Notes: a model not told the origin generated them from the letters alone. Positions 16,853 to 26,896 are shown, counted from the first letter of the stretch. The stretch: DNA of 39,924 nt from Enterovibrio gelatinilyticus (GCF_028683095.1 NZ_JAJUBC010000042.1:1-39924); one strand, 5' to 3'. Made by a program: numbers and translations.

Positions 16853-17862
16853 AGCGTTCTCCCTGCTGCTTCTACAAAGGGTTTTAGTTCCTGCATCAAC
16901 TGCGCGAACATGTCTCCGGTGAGCGCTTGATGTCCGTCAGACAGCGCTTCTGCTGGATTGAGGTGGCTTTCAACGATGATACCGTCGGCGCCTACCGCTG
17001 CGGCCGCACGAGAAAGTGGGATCACAAGCTCGCGAACACCCGTGCCATGGCTCGGGTCAACGACCACTGGAAGGTGGCTGCGCTGCTTGATATAAGCGAC
17101 TGCATTCAAATCCAACGTGTTGCGGGTTGCCGTTTCAAACGTGCGAATGCCGCGCTCACACAAAATAATGTTCGGGTTGCCAGCATCATAAATGTATTCT
17201 GCTGCTAGCAACAGCTCCTCGATAGTGGCGGAAAGTCCTCTTTTTAACAAGACCGGTTTGCCACTTTCGCCAACCGCTTTTAACAATCCGTAATTTTGCA
17301 TATTTCGCGCACCGATTTGAAGGCAATCAATGTATTCACAGAGTGAATCAACCTGACTCACTTCCATGACTTCAGATACGGTGGGCATACCTGTTGCCTC
17401 GCTGGCTTTTTTCAGCAATTTGAGACCTTCAACGCCCATACCTTGGAAATCATAAGGGCTGGTTCGTGGTTTGTAGGCGCCGCCTCGCAACGCGCCAGCG
17501 CCATGACTTTTTACGACATCTGCCACAGACAGCAATTGCTGTTCGGATTCGACTGAGCATGGGCCGGCGATTACCGCGAATTTGTTGCCACCAACTGGCA
17601 TATTGCCAATACGCACAACACTGTTGTGTGCCTGCACTTCACGGGACACCATTTTGTATTTGGACAGGATTGGCTTGACCTCTTCCACCATAGGGTCGCT
17701 GTCTAAGTGCAGTTTTTGTAATACGCGTTCATCGCCCAATGCGCCAAGGACAATACGTTCGACCCCAGGCATATAAAGGGGCTTGAGGCCCGCTTGTTCG
17801 ATTTTGCCCAGAATAGCTTTTGCTTGTTGCTCAGTCGTTTGGGGTTTTAATACGATGATCAT
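16849..17862 (-). CDS. aroF: DAHP synthase (AroA I-beta type) at the head of the trp operon
   Basis: 337 aa. It condenses phosphoenolpyruvate with erythrose 4-phosphate, the first step of aromatic biosynthesis. Motifs are those of the Thermotoga/Bacillus-like I-beta class: an N-terminal ferredoxin-like regulatory domain (about residues 1-70, [14 protein letters not shown]), then GPCSVES, the [11 protein letters not shown] segment, RGIRTFE and DPSHGTG (metal and substrate ligands). This is not the enteric AroF/G/H class. It lies between the attenuator and trpE, overlaps trpE by 4 bp and so must share TrpR and attenuation control. AAGGA sits before the ATG. The gene symbol is by family convention only. 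Confidence 0.95.
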   Translation of the reverse strand: MIIVLKPQTTEQQAKAILGKIEQAGLKPLYMPGVERIVLGALGDERVLQKLHLDSDPMVEEVKPILSKYKMVSREVQAHNSVVRIGNMPVGGNKFAVIAGPCSVESEQQLLSVADVVKSHGAGALRGGAYKPRTSPYDFQGMGVEGLKLLKKASEATGMPTVSEVMEVSQVDSLCEYIDCLQIGARNMQNYGLLKAVGESGKPVLLKRGLSATIEELLLAAEYIYDAGNPNIILCERGIRTFETATRNTLDLNAVAYIKQRSHLPVVVDPSHGTGVRELVIPLSRAAAAVGADGIIVESHLNPAEALSDGHQALTGDMFAQLMQELKPFVEAAGRTL

Positions 17863-17936
17863 CTTAAAAATCCTTTTTTGGTGCCGCCACCTTCAATAAG
17901 GTGCTCAATGCATTCCGGGCGGTAAAATTTAGATAT

Positions 17937-17960
17937 AAAAAAACCCGCGTTATGCGGGCT
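17937..17960 (-). terminator. trpa: trp attenuator
   Basis: On the minus strand AGCCCGC-ATAAC-GCGGGTT (one G-U pair) is followed by a run of seven T. Its left arm can instead pair with GCGGGCGGTGTGA just after the trpL stop (plus 17991-18003), giving the antiterminator GCGGGC/GCCCGC extended by TGTGA/TCAC. A further pairing within CACTCCC...GGGCGGTG at the leader-peptide end gives the pause structure. This is the standard three-way switch. Confidence 0.88.
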
Positions 17961-18002
17961 TGGTGACGTCTTTCTTTTGGCTATCACTCATCACACCGCC
18001 CG

Positions 18003-18080
18003 CTATTGGGAGTGCCACCACCAGTTAATCAGTGCTGTTTGTTGGATGAGGTTATGCTGTACCATGAAGACGTAATCCAT
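18003..18080 (-). CDS. trpL: trp operon leader peptide
   Basis: 25 codons reading MDYVFMVQHNLIQQTALINW, then WWHSQ and stop, with three consecutive Trp codons (TGG x3) near the 3' end. Ribosome stalling there when charged tRNA-Trp is scarce would free the antiterminator. A second in-frame ATG at 18065 would give 20 residues and has GGA at plausible spacing, so either start is possible. It lies between the trp promoter and the attenuator. Confidence 0.9.
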   Translation of the reverse strand: MDYVFMVQHNLIQQTALINWWWHSQ

Positions 18081-18094
18081 TTGAGTTAGTAATC

Positions 18095-18130
18095 GTGTAC
18101 TAGTTAACTAGTGTATGGCGGCAAAGTCAA
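18095..18130 (-). promoter_or_regulatory. trpO: trp promoter with TrpR operator
   Basis: Minus strand: -35 TTGACT (18125-18130), 17-bp spacer, -10 TTAACT (18102-18107). The -10 lies inside ACTAGTTAACTAGT, a palindrome identical to the core of the E. coli TrpR operator (flanks GTAC/GTGT). Binding of Trp-TrpR would block polymerase. The same 70-bp gap must hold the rnm promoter in the other direction. Confidence 0.93.
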
Positions 18131-18151
18131 GCAACGAATTGAAGAAAATTA

Positions 18152-19021
18152 ATGCTATTTGATTTACACAGCCACACCACAGCGTCTGATGGACGTTTTA
18201 GCCCTGAAGATTTGGTGAAACGCGCCGTTGATTTCCGTGTCAATGTGCTAGCTATCACCGATCATGACACCATTGCAGGTATCGCGCCGGCGAAACAGGC
18301 CGTGGTCGATTTTGAGCTTCCGTTACATATCGTTAATGGAATCGAAATCTCGACGGTTTGGCAAAATAAAGATATTCACATTGTCGGCTTAAACATTGAC
18401 CTTGAATCGCCCGAACTTCTAGCGCTTATTGATGCTCAATCTATTCGTAGAGAAGCACGTGCAGAATTGATTGCAGAACGCTTAGATAAACAAGGTATGC
18501 CCGGCGCGCTAGAAGGCGCGAAAGCATTAGCGGGAGATGTGCCGCTGACTCGCGCGCATTTCGCCCGTTGGATGGTTGAACAAGGTTATGTAAAAACCAT
18601 GCAGGCAGTGTTCAAAAAATACCTAACGCGCGGCAACCCTGGCTACGTGCCGCCAAATTGGTGCACGATTGAAGAAGCAGTTGATGTTATTCACAAAGCG
18701 GGCGGTCAAGCGGTGATTGCGCACCCCGGTCGGTATAAACTCACGGCCAAATGGTTGAAACGTCTGCTCCAAACGTTTGCTGATGCTGGCGGGGATGGAA
18801 TGGAAGTGGCTCAACCTCAACAAGCACCGAATGAACGTCGTCTATTGGGCGACTATGCCATTCAATTTGGTCTTGCAGGCTCCCAAGGTTCTGATTTTCA
18901 TTACCCTTCTCCCTGGCTAGAGCTGGGGCGTAACTTATACTTACCGAAAGGGTGCTCGGAAATCTGGGAATCTTGGACGTTGCCGACATTGGAAGTAGTG
19001 CCTTTACAGGAGGAAGTATGA
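18152..19021 (+). CDS. rnm: RNase AM, PHP-domain 5'-3' exoribonuclease
   Basis: 289 aa, close to the E. coli protein (YciV/TrpH). The PHP metal-binding motifs are present: [11 protein letters not shown] (residues 4-14), ITDHDT, GIEIST, AHPGRY and GSDFH. The enzyme degrades short RNAs and trims 5' ends of rRNA. It diverges from trp, starting only about 20 bp beyond the trp -35 box, and overlaps yciO by 3 bp (ATGA). The ribosome site is weak (GAAGAAAA). Confidence 0.94.
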   Translation: MLFDLHSHTTASDGRFSPEDLVKRAVDFRVNVLAITDHDTIAGIAPAKQAVVDFELPLHIVNGIEISTVWQNKDIHIVGLNIDLESPELLALIDAQSIRREARAELIAERLDKQGMPGALEGAKALAGDVPLTRAHFARWMVEQGYVKTMQAVFKKYLTRGNPGYVPPNWCTIEEAVDVIHKAGGQAVIAHPGRYKLTAKWLKRLLQTFADAGGDGMEVAQPQQAPNERRLLGDYAIQFGLAGSQGSDFHYPSPWLELGRNLYLPKGCSEIWESWTLPTLEVVPLQEEV

Positions 19022-19641
19022 GCCAATTTTTTTATGTACATCCTGAGAATCCCCAAACACGTCTAATTACGCAGGCCGTTGCTATTGTGCGTAATGGTGG
19101 TGTCATTATTTACCCAACGGACTCGGGTTATGCCCTCGGTTGCCAACTTGAAAATAAGTCAGCGCTAGAGAAAATCTGTCGTATTCGTCGATTAGATGAT
19201 AAACACAATTTCACGCTACTGTGCCGAGACTTATCAGAGATATCGGTTTATGCGCGTGTTGATAATACGGCTTATCGTTTAATCAAAAACAACACGCCAG
19301 GGCCGTACACCTTCATTCTGAAAGCGACGAAAGAAGTGCCGCGTCGTTTGATGAACCCGAAACGAAAAACCATTGGTATTCGCGTACCTGACAACCGAAT
19401 CGCACTCGATCTATTGGAAGCTCTAGGTGAGCCGATGATGTCGACGTCGCTGATCTTACCCGGTAATGACTACACCGAATCGGATCCTGAATCGATTCGT
19501 GACCAACTGGAACACACGGTTGATGTGATTCTTAATGGCGGTTACTTGGGGGAACAACCAACAACAGTGGTTGACTTCAGTGATGACGGCGAACCCGTGA
19601 TTCTCCGTCATGGTACAGGCGATACTAGTCCCTTCGAATAA
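19018..19641 (+). CDS. yciO: YciO, Sua5/YrdC-type protein
   Basis: 207 aa from the ATG at 19018, fixed by AGGAGGA 6 nt upstream; it overlaps the rnm stop as ATGA. It has the double-stranded-RNA/ATP-binding fold of the Sua5/YrdC/YciO family ([44 protein letters not shown]). YrdC makes threonylcarbamoyl-AMP for the t6A tRNA modification; YciO is a paralogue whose exact role is less certain. Confidence 0.94.
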   Translation: MSQFFYVHPENPQTRLITQAVAIVRNGGVIIYPTDSGYALGCQLENKSALEKICRIRRLDDKHNFTLLCRDLSEISVYARVDNTAYRLIKNNTPGPYTFILKATKEVPRRLMNPKRKTIGIRVPDNRIALDLLEALGEPMMSTSLILPGNDYTESDPESIRDQLEHTVDVILNGGYLGEQPTTVVDFSDDGEPVILRHGTGDTSPFE

Positions 19642-19665
19642 ACTTAACGTTGCGCGATGAGAATG

Positions 19666-19686
19666 GAGGCGGAAACTTTCCGCCTC
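19666..19686 (+). terminator. Hairpin after yciO, possible terminator
   Basis: GAGGCGGAA and TTCCGCCTC form a strong stem, enclosed by an outer pairing of CGTTGC (about 19648) with GCAACG (about 19687). No clear T tract follows, so termination is uncertain. Confidence 0.4.
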
Positions 19687-19754
19687 TGCAACGCTAAATT
19701 TCCATTGCTGTCGGTCAGTGTTTTCTAAATGAAATGGTGTATTCGAGCCTCTTT

Positions 19755-19763
19755 TGGCATAAT
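19755..19763 (+). promoter_or_regulatory. Possible extended -10 for rluB
   Basis: TGGCATAAT resembles an extended -10 element (TGnTATAAT) 75 bp before the rluB start. No convincing -35 is visible. Confidence 0.35.
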
Positions 19764-19837
19764 ACGCCGTTGCCTCTTTTTTGGGGCGTTTCTTTCCGAC
19801 ATCGACGCCTGTGAAGGCGACAGTAAGGTAAACGTAA

Positions 19838-20926
19838 ATGAGCGAAAAATTACAGAAGGTGTTAGCCCGTGCAGGTCTTGGTTCTCGTCGTGAGATCGAA
19901 TCCCTGATACAAGAGGGTCGCGTCAGTATCAATGGTATTGTTGCCAAACTGGGTGATCGCCTTGATGATGTCAATGCTAACATTCGTGTTGACGGGCACA
20001 GTGTACAAGTTGCTGCACCTTCTGAAGTTGTGTGCCGTGTAATGGCATACAACAAACCAGAAGGTGAGTTGTGCACACGCAGCGACCCTGAAGGTCGTCG
20101 TACCGTTTTTGATCGCCTCCCTCGTCTCAATGGCGCCCGCTGGGTAGCTGTAGGTCGTTTGGATGCGAACACATCAGGTTTGATGCTGTTCACCACAGAT
20201 GGTGAGTTGGCTAACCGCTTGATGCACCCAAGCCGTCAAGTAGAACGTGAATACATGGTTCGCGTGTTTGGCGAAGTGAATGAGCAGATGGTGAAAAACC
20301 TCGTTCGTGGCGTAACACTTGAAGACGGCGAAGCCCGTTTTGAAGATGTTGTTTACGCTGGCGGCGAAGGCATGAACCACACTTTCTATGTTGTGATCAC
20401 TGAAGGTCGTAACCGCGAAGTCCGTCGTATGTGGGAATCACAGGGTGTCACGGTAAGCCGTCTTAAGCGCGTGCGTTACGGCAATCTGTATCTAAACAAA
20501 GAGCTACCTCGTGGTGGCTGGATGGAACTGGAACTGGAAGATGTTAACTACCTGCGTGAGTTGGTAGAGCTACGACCAGAGAAAGAAACCATGATTACGG
20601 TTGAAGCGCAGAAACGTAAAGCACGTGGCCAGAAAATCCGTCGTGCAGTGCGTCGTCACGAAGAGCGTGTTGAATCAAGTGATACTCGCAAACCACGTCG
20701 TGGCGGTCAGCAAAGTAAGCCTGCTGCTCAGGGTAAACCTGCACAAGGCAAACCAGCGCAAGGTAAGCCTGCTCAAGGTGGTAAGCCAGCGCACGGTAAG
20801 CCAAGCGGCAGACCTGCTCAAGGTAAACGCGGTAACGGTGCTGGACGTCCGGGTTCTTCGGGCCCAAATCGTGGCGGTCAATCGTCTTCTCGCCAAAAGC
20901 AAGGTGATAAGCGCCAAGGGCGTTAA
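19838..20926 (+). CDS. rluB: 23S rRNA pseudouridine(2605) synthase
   Basis: 362 aa. An N-terminal S4 RNA-binding domain ([20 protein letters not shown]) is followed by the RsuA-family catalytic core with [10 protein letters not shown], catalytic Asp at about residue 109, and [13 protein letters not shown]. It converts U2605 of 23S rRNA to pseudouridine. The last 110 residues are a low-complexity basic tail with GKPAQ-type repeats (about residues 290-325) that is probably disordered and RNA-binding; this tail is longer than in E. coli. A solo gene ended by a strong terminator. Confidence 0.95.
   Translation: MSEKLQKVLARAGLGSRREIESLIQEGRVSINGIVAKLGDRLDDVNANIRVDGHSVQVAAPSEVVCRVMAYNKPEGELCTRSDPEGRRTVFDRLPRLNGARWVAVGRLDANTSGLMLFTTDGELANRLMHPSRQVEREYMVRVFGEVNEQMVKNLVRGVTLEDGEARFEDVVYAGGEGMNHTFYVVITEGRNREVRRMWESQGVTVSRLKRVRYGNLYLNKELPRGGWMELELEDVNYLRELVELRPEKETMITVEAQKRKARGQKIRRAVRRHEERVESSDTRKPRRGGQQSKPAAQGKPAQGKPAQGKPAQGGKPAHGKPSGRPAQGKRGNGAGRPGSSGPNRGGQSSSRQKQGDKRQGR
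20730..20820 (+). repeat. GKPAQ-coding repeats in the rluB tail
   Basis: Imperfect tandem 15-bp units (GGTAAACCTGCACAA-like) encode GKPAQ, repeated about four times and then degenerating into [15 protein letters not shown]. They make the basic tail of RluB and may vary in number between strains. Confidence 0.65.
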
Positions 20927-20942
20927 GAGTCAAACGGAAATT

Positions 20943-20970
20943 AAAAAGCCAGCAGAAATGCTGGCTTTTT
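20943..20970 (+). terminator. Terminator of rluB
   Basis: AAAAAGCCAGCA-GAAA-TGCTGGCTTTTT, a stem closed by a stable GAAA tetraloop and followed by GTTTTT. The A tract allows use from the opposite side, where yciK ends about 110 bp away. Confidence 0.93.
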
Positions 20971-21078
20971 GTTTTTCTGGGAAGCGAAAGAAAACGAGGA
21001 GAACATGCTCAAATTGAATCTAGTATGAAAGGCAGAATTCTCTAAGTGTATGTCTTAACCGCTTCCATTCAATGAGGC

Positions 21079-21819
21079 TTACTTTGGTTGTGCATCGATA
21101 CACTGACCACTCACGCTAATCCCTTCTGGCGCCATCAGATAGAGATACAATGGCATAATATCCAGTGGGGTTTTGAGTTTGTTTGCTTCCTCAGCAGGGA
21201 AAGCAGATGCTCGCATTTTCGTACGAGTACCACCTGGGTTGATCGCATTCACTTTGACGCTGGTGTTACTTAGTTCGTCAGATAGCACTTGCATCATGCC
21301 TTCTGTTGCAAACTTCGACATCGCATAGGTACCCCAGAAGGCACGGCCAGCATGACCAACTGTCGAAGACGTGAAGACTAATCGAGCGTCATCTGATTTT
21401 TGTAAGAGCGGTAACAAAGCTTGTGTCATCAAGAACGTGGCTTTTACGTTCACTTGCATGACTTCATCAAAGGCTTTCTCTTCGATTTGATCGAAGGGGC
21501 TCAATACACCTAGCATACCCGCATTGTGCAATACGCCGTCAAGGCGGCCAAATTGTTGCTCAATGGTATCAGCCATGTCTAAGTAGTGCTGACGAGTGGC
21601 GCCTAACATATCAAGAGGCACAATGGCTGGTTGCGTGTAACCAGCGGCTTCTATCTCATCGTAAACGCGTTCTAATTTCTTAACTGTGCGTCCTAGCAGA
21701 ATGACGGTTGCACCGTGTTGTGCGTAACTGAGGGCGGCTTGTCGTCCAATGCCATCTCCTGCACCCGTCACCAAAATGACCTTGCCGTCTAATGCGTTGG
21801 CTGCTACTTGATACTCCAC
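21079..21819 (-). CDS. yciK: SDR oxidoreductase YciK
   Basis: 246 aa short-chain dehydrogenase. The nucleotide-binding TGAGDGIG (about residues 19-26), the NAG motif (HNAGMLG), and the catalytic Ser (FTSSTVG) and Tyr-x-x-x-Lys (YAMSK) are all present. The substrate is unknown. It diverges from sohB, an arrangement kept in enterics and vibrios, although btuR, which sits between rluB and yciK in E. coli, is not here. Confidence 0.94.
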   Translation of the reverse strand: MEYQVAANALDGKVILVTGAGDGIGRQAALSYAQHGATVILLGRTVKKLERVYDEIEAAGYTQPAIVPLDMLGATRQHYLDMADTIEQQFGRLDGVLHNAGMLGVLSPFDQIEEKAFDEVMQVNVKATFLMTQALLPLLQKSDDARLVFTSSTVGHAGRAFWGTYAMSKFATEGMMQVLSDELSNTSVKVNAINPGGTRTKMRASAFPAEEANKLKTPLDIMPLYLYLMAPEGISVSGQCIDAQPK

Positions 21820-22036
21820 GTTACAATATTCCTTTTTATCTTCGGCATTTCAGCCTGTTAATCTCAACGCCCACTTTTTGAAACGCATAGGCATTTCATC
21901 GCGGCTACAAGCCATTGTAAGGTGCTGAACCTCAATTAAACAACTGGCGAATACAAAGAAAACGACACGACACTTGCACTTTGCGGGTCGATGTTTAGTA
22001 GAATGGTCGTATATAACTATAAATGAGGAATACAGT

Positions 22037-23095
22037 TTGGAATTCTTGCTTGATTATGGCCTGTTCCTGGCAAAGATCTTGACCTTTGCTGTGGCAGTCA
22101 TCGCAGTACTGATTATCGCAAAAAGTGCGGGTGGCAAACAGGGTCAGAAAGGAGAACTAGAAGTAACGAACCTGACTGAAAAACATAAGGATTTGATTCA
22201 TTCCATGGAATCTTATCTTTATGATGAAGTGGCGCTAAAGGCTCGCGACAAAGCAGAAAAGAAAGCGGAAAAAGCCAAGGCAAAAGAAGCAAAAGCGGAT
22301 GCAAAGAAAATGACAGATACCGTGTCATTGGAATCTAGCCGTAAGCCTCATGTTTTCGTTTTGGATTTTAAAGGCAGCATTGATGCGCGAGAAGTGACCG
22401 CATTGCGTGAAGAAGTCACCGCTGTGCTTGCGGTGGCAAAAGAAGGCGACGAAGTGTTGATCCGCCTCGAAAGTGGAGGTGGCATGGTGCACGCGTATGG
22501 CCTTGCTTCGTCTCAGCTTGATCGCATCAAGCAAGCGGGCATTCCGTTAACGGTTTCCGTTGATAAAGTAGCGGCGAGTGGTGGCTACATGATGGCCTGT
22601 GTCGCGGACAAAATTATCGCCGCACCGTTTGCAGTTGTGGGTTCAATTGGCGTCATTGCGCAATTGCCAAACTTCAATAAACTGCTTAAGAAACATGATA
22701 TTGAGTTTGAGCAAATCACCGCTGGTGAGTTCAAACGTACCCTTACGATGTTTGGCGAAAATACCGACAAAGCGCGTGAGAAATTCATGGCTGAATTGGA
22801 AGAGACGCATACATTATTTAAAGATTTTATCGCAGATCATCGTCCTTCATTGGAACTAGAGAAAGTGGCGACAGGAGAGCATTGGTTTGGTAATCAAGCT
22901 CTACCGTTAGGCTTGATCGATTTCATTGGAACCAGTGATGACTACTTGGTGTCTGCAGTAAAAGAAAAAGACGTTCTGGGCGTTCGTTACGTGCAGCGCA
23001 AAAAGCTCGCTGAGAAATTGGCTGGTGCATCAGCAGAGGCGGCGGATCGCCTATTGCTGAAGTGGATCAGTCGCGGTCAGCGACCAATCGTTTAG
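22037..23095 (+). CDS. sohB: SohB, membrane-anchored S49 peptidase
   Basis: 352 aa from a TTG at 22037, chosen over the upstream ATG (21974) because GAGGA sits 6 nt before it and family members begin M-E-F-L-L-D-Y-G. An N-terminal membrane segment (residues 5-28) is followed by a Lys/Glu/Ala-rich charged linker (about 65-95). The signal-peptide-peptidase A-like domain has the nucleophilic Ser in DKVAASGGYM and a Lys partner in EFKRTLT. It is thought to act as a periplasmic protease. It lies 8 bp from the DUF805 gene and probably shares a transcript with it. Confidence 0.93.
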   Translation: MEFLLDYGLFLAKILTFAVAVIAVLIIAKSAGGKQGQKGELEVTNLTEKHKDLIHSMESYLYDEVALKARDKAEKKAEKAKAKEAKADAKKMTDTVSLESSRKPHVFVLDFKGSIDAREVTALREEVTAVLAVAKEGDEVLIRLESGGGMVHAYGLASSQLDRIKQAGIPLTVSVDKVAASGGYMMACVADKIIAAPFAVVGSIGVIAQLPNFNKLLKKHDIEFEQITAGEFKRTLTMFGENTDKAREKFMAELEETHTLFKDFIADHRPSLELEKVATGEHWFGNQALPLGLIDFIGTSDDYLVSAVKEKDVLGVRYVQRKKLAEKLAGASAEAADRLLLKWISRGQRPIV

Positions 23096-23103
23096 GAGTT
23101 TAC

Positions 23104-23520
23104 ATGAACAACCAAAAGTGGGCGTTGTTTTCATTCCAAGGTCGAATGAGACGCCGTGATTATTGGCTATATAGCTTGCCTGTATTGGTCATGGTATTGC
23201 CAACTTTGTTTTATCAAGGCGGAAACATCGTGCTTGATGCGCTTTCAATCGCGATTTCCCTGTTTGCAATTTATGCATCAATTGCACTGAATATCAAACG
23301 CTTGAAAGATAGAAATAAAAGCCCTTGGTGGATAGCTGTGACTTTCTTGCCTTTGATTGGTCCTATTTTCGCTTTGGTGGAATTAGGCATTATGGATGGT
23401 ACACCAGGTCCAAATCAGTTTGGCCCAGATCCGAAAGGGCGCGGTGGCGATAAATCTGATCAAGGCGGTAACTCTGTTGGTGAGGACAAAGAAAAAGATA
23501 CCGCGGTGTTTGAGGGTTAA
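23104..23520 (+). CDS. DUF805 membrane protein
   Basis: 138 aa from the ATG at 23104, preceded by TAGGAG. The start QKWALFSFQGRMRRRDYWLY is the DUF805 signature, followed by three hydrophobic segments and the typical LKDRNKSPWWIA and GPNQFGPDP motifs. The last 25 residues are polar and charged. Family function is unknown. It is 8 bp downstream of sohB. Confidence 0.93.
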   Translation: MNNQKWALFSFQGRMRRRDYWLYSLPVLVMVLPTLFYQGGNIVLDALSIAISLFAIYASIALNIKRLKDRNKSPWWIAVTFLPLIGPIFALVELGIMDGTPGPNQFGPDPKGRGGDKSDQGGNSVGEDKEKDTAVFEG

Positions 23521-23535
23521 ACCTAGATTTGGATG

Positions 23536-23565
23536 AAAAAATGCCACCTTTGAGGTGGCATTTTT
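23536..23565. terminator. Bidirectional terminator between DUF805 gene and yciN
   Basis: AAAAAATGCCACCT-TTG-AGGTGGCATTTTT lies between two convergent genes and can end both transcripts. Confidence 0.93.
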
Positions 23566-23606
23566 CTGGTCGGTATTGGCGATATTGAGAGTGTCAATTC
23601 GTCCAA

Positions 23607-23852
23607 TCACTGCAAGGTATATTGCTTAGAAAGCTGGTGGGCAAGATACTTGAACATATTGAAAACAGCGGTGGTTTTCGGCGTTGGCAATCCGTTGTCG
23701 TCCAAAAAATATTCGCCTTTAAAAACCATCACACCCGCTTTTTCATCAACCGAATTTGCAAGCATACCTTCTAGGTAAGCATCGTGTTCTTTGATCATTT
23801 GATTGGCAATGGCTAGCAACTCATTAGCGCTAATCGGTGTTTTCTCAGACAT
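23607..23852 (-). CDS. yciN: YciN (DUF2498)
   Basis: 81 aa. It matches the small enteric YciN family (PISANELLAIANQMIKEHD, then VMVFKGEYFLDDNGLPT). Soluble, with no known activity. It lies beside topA on the opposite strand, as in E. coli. Confidence 0.92.
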   Translation of the reverse strand: MSEKTPISANELLAIANQMIKEHDAYLEGMLANSVDEKAGVMVFKGEYFLDDNGLPTPKTTAVFNMFKYLAHQLSKQYTLQ

Positions 23853-24255
23853 ACTTTTCTCGGGTAAATTGAAAAAGAGCGCCTATTATAGCCTGAGCGT
23901 CTATAAAAGAGGACATGGTTACGATTGCTTCGAATTGATCGTTAGTCATGCTGCTAATTGTGAGCCAAGCCAGAAAAATTCGAAGTGAAATGGTAAATAG
24001 GTTGCGGTCAATGGTAATGATTACCGCGCTTGCAAAAGTGAGACGACGTTAACCCTCCGGAAAAACCTGTTTGTTGTTTACAACCGCTTAACAACTGCGG
24101 AAGCTGCGACCAATCGGGGGGATTTAGAAAGAAACTGGTTGATATTCAGATCGACTCGCTCAATATTGTAAATAGCGTCAGTCGGCATGGCATTACTGTT
24201 TTTTGCCATTGGGACTGACAGATTGAATTTTTAACGCGAGGGCGTATTGGTCACT
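23853..24255. other. yciN-topA divergent region and topA leader
   Basis: 403 bp without a gene. It holds a perfect 13-bp palindrome GGTAAT-G-ATTACC (24013-24025) and a long hairpin in the topA leader: GTCAGTC (24177-24183) pairs with GACTGAC (24213-24219), enclosing ATGGCA/TGCCAT. Promoters for both genes must lie here; TATTATAG-like elements near 23883 could serve one of them, but I cannot place them securely. Confidence 0.5.
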
Positions 24256-26877
24256 ATGGGTAAATCTCTCGTTATCGTGGAGTCCCCGGCAAAGGCAAAA
24301 ACGATTAATAAATACCTGGGCAAAGACTTCATCGTTAAATCAAGCGTTGGTCATGTTCGGGATCTGCCTACCGGCGCTTCTCAAGGCGGCAAAAAAGCGA
24401 CGCCTATCTCAACCAAAGGGTTGAGCCCGGAAGAAAAAGAGCGCATCAAAAAAGAGAAAGAAAAGAACTCACTCATCAACAAAATGGGTGTTGATCCTTA
24501 CCAAAATTGGAAAGCGAAGTACCAAGTACTTCCGGGTAAGGAAAAAGTAGTTTCGGAACTTCAAGCGTTAGCAGAAAAAGCAGATTTTGTTTATCTCGCA
24601 ACGGATTTGGACCGCGAAGGGGAGGCCATTGCTTGGCACCTGCGGGAACTGATCGGCGGTGATGAAAGCCGTTTTAAACGCGTTGTCTTTAACGAAATTA
24701 CTCAAAATGCTATCCAGCAAGCGTTCCAAGCGCCTGGTGAGTTGAACATGGATGGCGTGAATGCACAGCAAGCACGCCGCTTCCTGGATCGCGTTGTGGG
24801 CTTTATGGTGTCGCCTCTTCTTTGGAAGAAGGTTGCACGTGGCTTGTCTGCAGGTCGTGTTCAATCAGTAGCGGTGAAGCTGCTCGTAGAACGCGAACAT
24901 GAGATCAAGGCGTTTATTCCGCAAGAGTATTGGGATATTCACGCCGATACCACGACGGCGAGCCAAAATGTGCTGCGTTTGGTGGTTGCTCAACAAAACA
25001 GCGAAGCGTTCAAGCCATTGAACGAAGCGCAAGCGATGGCCGCGACGGATGCATTGCAAAAAGCGACTTACAAAGTGGTGGACCGAGAAGATCGTCCGAC
25101 TACCAGTAAGCCGTCTGCACCGTTTATCACCTCGACGCTACAACAAGCGGCGAGTACTCGTATGGGCTTCGGTGTTAAGAAGACCATGATGTTGGCTCAA
25201 CGTTTGTACGAAGGTGGTTACATCACCTACATGCGTACCGACTCGACCAACTTGAGTCAAGAAGCTGTAGAATCTGCTCGTGAGTTTATTAATGGCGAGT
25301 ACGGCGACAAGTATTTGCCATCGGCACCGATCAAATATGGTTCGAAAGGCAATGCACAAGAAGCGCACGAAGCGATTCGTCCTTCAAGCGTTGACGTGAA
25401 AGCAGATGATCTGCAGGGCATGGACCCAGATGCGCATCGTCTCTATGACCTGATTTGGCGTCAGTTTGTATCGTGTCAAATGACACCTGCGAAATATGAT
25501 TCAGGCACCATCAGCGTTAAAGCGGGTGAATTTACCCTAAAAGCGAAAGGTCGTACCTTACGCTTTGATGGTTGGACTCGCGTGCAGCGTCCAATGGGTA
25601 AAAACGAAGATACAACGCTTCCACATGTTGATGTGGGTGAGATCTTGACGCTTGATAAGGTTGACCCTAAACAACACTTCACCAAGCCGCCAGCACGCTT
25701 TACAGAAGCTGCATTGGTTAAAGAGCTTGAGAAGCGCGGTATTGGTCGTCCTTCTACCTATGCATCGATCATTTCAACGATTCAAGATCGTGGTTATGTG
25801 CGTACCGAACAACGTCGTTTCTACGCTGAGAAGATGGGTGAGATTGTCACCGATCGTCTCGATGACAGTTTTGCAGACTTGATGGACTACGACTTCACTG
25901 CGCGAATGGAGGGCAACCTCGATAAGATCGCAATGGGCAGTGAAGACTGGAAGCAAGTTCTGAACAACTTCTTTAAAGCGTTTACTGACGATTTGGGCAA
26001 AGCTGAACTTGAAGAAACTGAAGGCGGAATGAAGCCTAACAGTATCGTCATGACGGATATTGACTGTCCAACCTGTGGTCGCAAGATGGGTATTCGTACC
26101 GCATCGACAGGCGTATTCCTAGGTTGTTCTGGTTACCAGTTGCCACCCAAAGAGCGTTGCAAAACCACCATCAACTTGATGGATGAAGAAGGCATCGTTA
26201 ACGTACTGGAAGAAGACGTTGAAACCGCCGCACTGCGTGCGAAGAAACGTTGTCCGAAGTGCGAAACGGCAATGGATGCGTATCTGATTGACCAAGATCG
26301 TAAACTGCATGTTTGTGGTAATAACCCAAGCTGTGACGGGTACTTGATCGAAAAAGGCGAGTTCAAACTTAAGGGCTACGAAGGCCCAATGGTTGAGTGT
26401 GACAAATGTGGTTCTGACATGGTGCTGAAAAACGGCCGTTTCGGTAAGTACATGGGGTGCACGAACGAAACCTGTAAGAATACGCGTAAGATTTTGAAGA
26501 ACGGCGAAATCGCACCACCGAAAGAAGACCCGGTGCATTTCCCTGAGCTACCTTGTGAAAACTCAGACGCATACTTTGTGCTTCGCGATGGTGCTTCAGG
26601 CTTGTTCTTTGCGGCGAGTAACTTCCCGAAATCACGCGAAACTCGTGCGCCTTTGGTTGAAGAGCTTGCTCGCTTTAAAGACCGTATCCCAGAGAAATAT
26701 CAGTATCTGGCAGATGCCCCAGCGCAAGACCCTGATGGTCGCAAAGCTGTGGTTCGCTTTAGCCGTAAGAGCAAAGAGAACTATGTGCGTACCGAAGAAG
26801 ACGGTAAGCCATCTGGTTGGACTGGTCTGCTTATTGACGGTAAGTGGGAAATCACAGATAAGCGCAAGAAGAAGTAA
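24256..26877 (+). CDS. topA: DNA topoisomerase I
   Basis: 873 aa. It relaxes negative supercoils by single-strand passage. The TOPRIM domain ([26 protein letters not shown]), the active-site Tyr in [12 protein letters not shown] (about residue 325) and three C-terminal four-cysteine zinc ribbons ([16 protein letters not shown] and CDKCGSDM segments) are all intact. The ATG at 24256 gives the conserved MGKSLVIV start. An in-frame TTG at 24247 sits at better spacing from GAGGG and would add three residues, so initiation there is possible. Confidence 0.97.
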   Translation: MGKSLVIVESPAKAKTINKYLGKDFIVKSSVGHVRDLPTGASQGGKKATPISTKGLSPEEKERIKKEKEKNSLINKMGVDPYQNWKAKYQVLPGKEKVVSELQALAEKADFVYLATDLDREGEAIAWHLRELIGGDESRFKRVVFNEITQNAIQQAFQAPGELNMDGVNAQQARRFLDRVVGFMVSPLLWKKVARGLSAGRVQSVAVKLLVEREHEIKAFIPQEYWDIHADTTTASQNVLRLVVAQQNSEAFKPLNEAQAMAATDALQKATYKVVDREDRPTTSKPSAPFITSTLQQAASTRMGFGVKKTMMLAQRLYEGGYITYMRTDSTNLSQEAVESAREFINGEYGDKYLPSAPIKYGSKGNAQEAHEAIRPSSVDVKADDLQGMDPDAHRLYDLIWRQFVSCQMTPAKYDSGTISVKAGEFTLKAKGRTLRFDGWTRVQRPMGKNEDTTLPHVDVGEILTLDKVDPKQHFTKPPARFTEAALVKELEKRGIGRPSTYASIISTIQDRGYVRTEQRRFYAEKMGEIVTDRLDDSFADLMDYDFTARMEGNLDKIAMGSEDWKQVLNNFFKAFTDDLGKAELEETEGGMKPNSIVMTDIDCPTCGRKMGIRTASTGVFLGCSGYQLPPKERCKTTINLMDEEGIVNVLEEDVETAALRAKKRCPKCETAMDAYLIDQDRKLHVCGNNPSCDGYLIEKGEFKLKGYEGPMVECDKCGSDMVLKNGRFGKYMGCTNETCKNTRKILKNGEIAPPKEDPVHFPELPCENSDAYFVLRDGASGLFFAASNFPKSRETRAPLVEELARFKDRIPEKYQYLADAPAQDPDGRKAVVRFSRKSKENYVRTEEDGKPSGWTGLLIDGKWEITDKRKKK

Positions 26878-26896
26878 TTCTTCATTGTGAAGTTTG

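Noticed and set aside
19456-20196. 246-aa minus-strand ORF across yciO and rluB
   Set aside because: Antisense to two well-recognised genes, no ribosome site, composition of a shadow frame.
19642-21078. Absence of scpA/scpB between yciO and rluB and of btuR near yciK as a deletion
   Set aside because: Gene content here varies between families, and the genes may be elsewhere in the genome; the window alone cannot show a loss.
26119-26538. 139-aa minus-strand ORF within topA
   Set aside because: Lies antisense over the topA zinc-ribbon region; no independent evidence.
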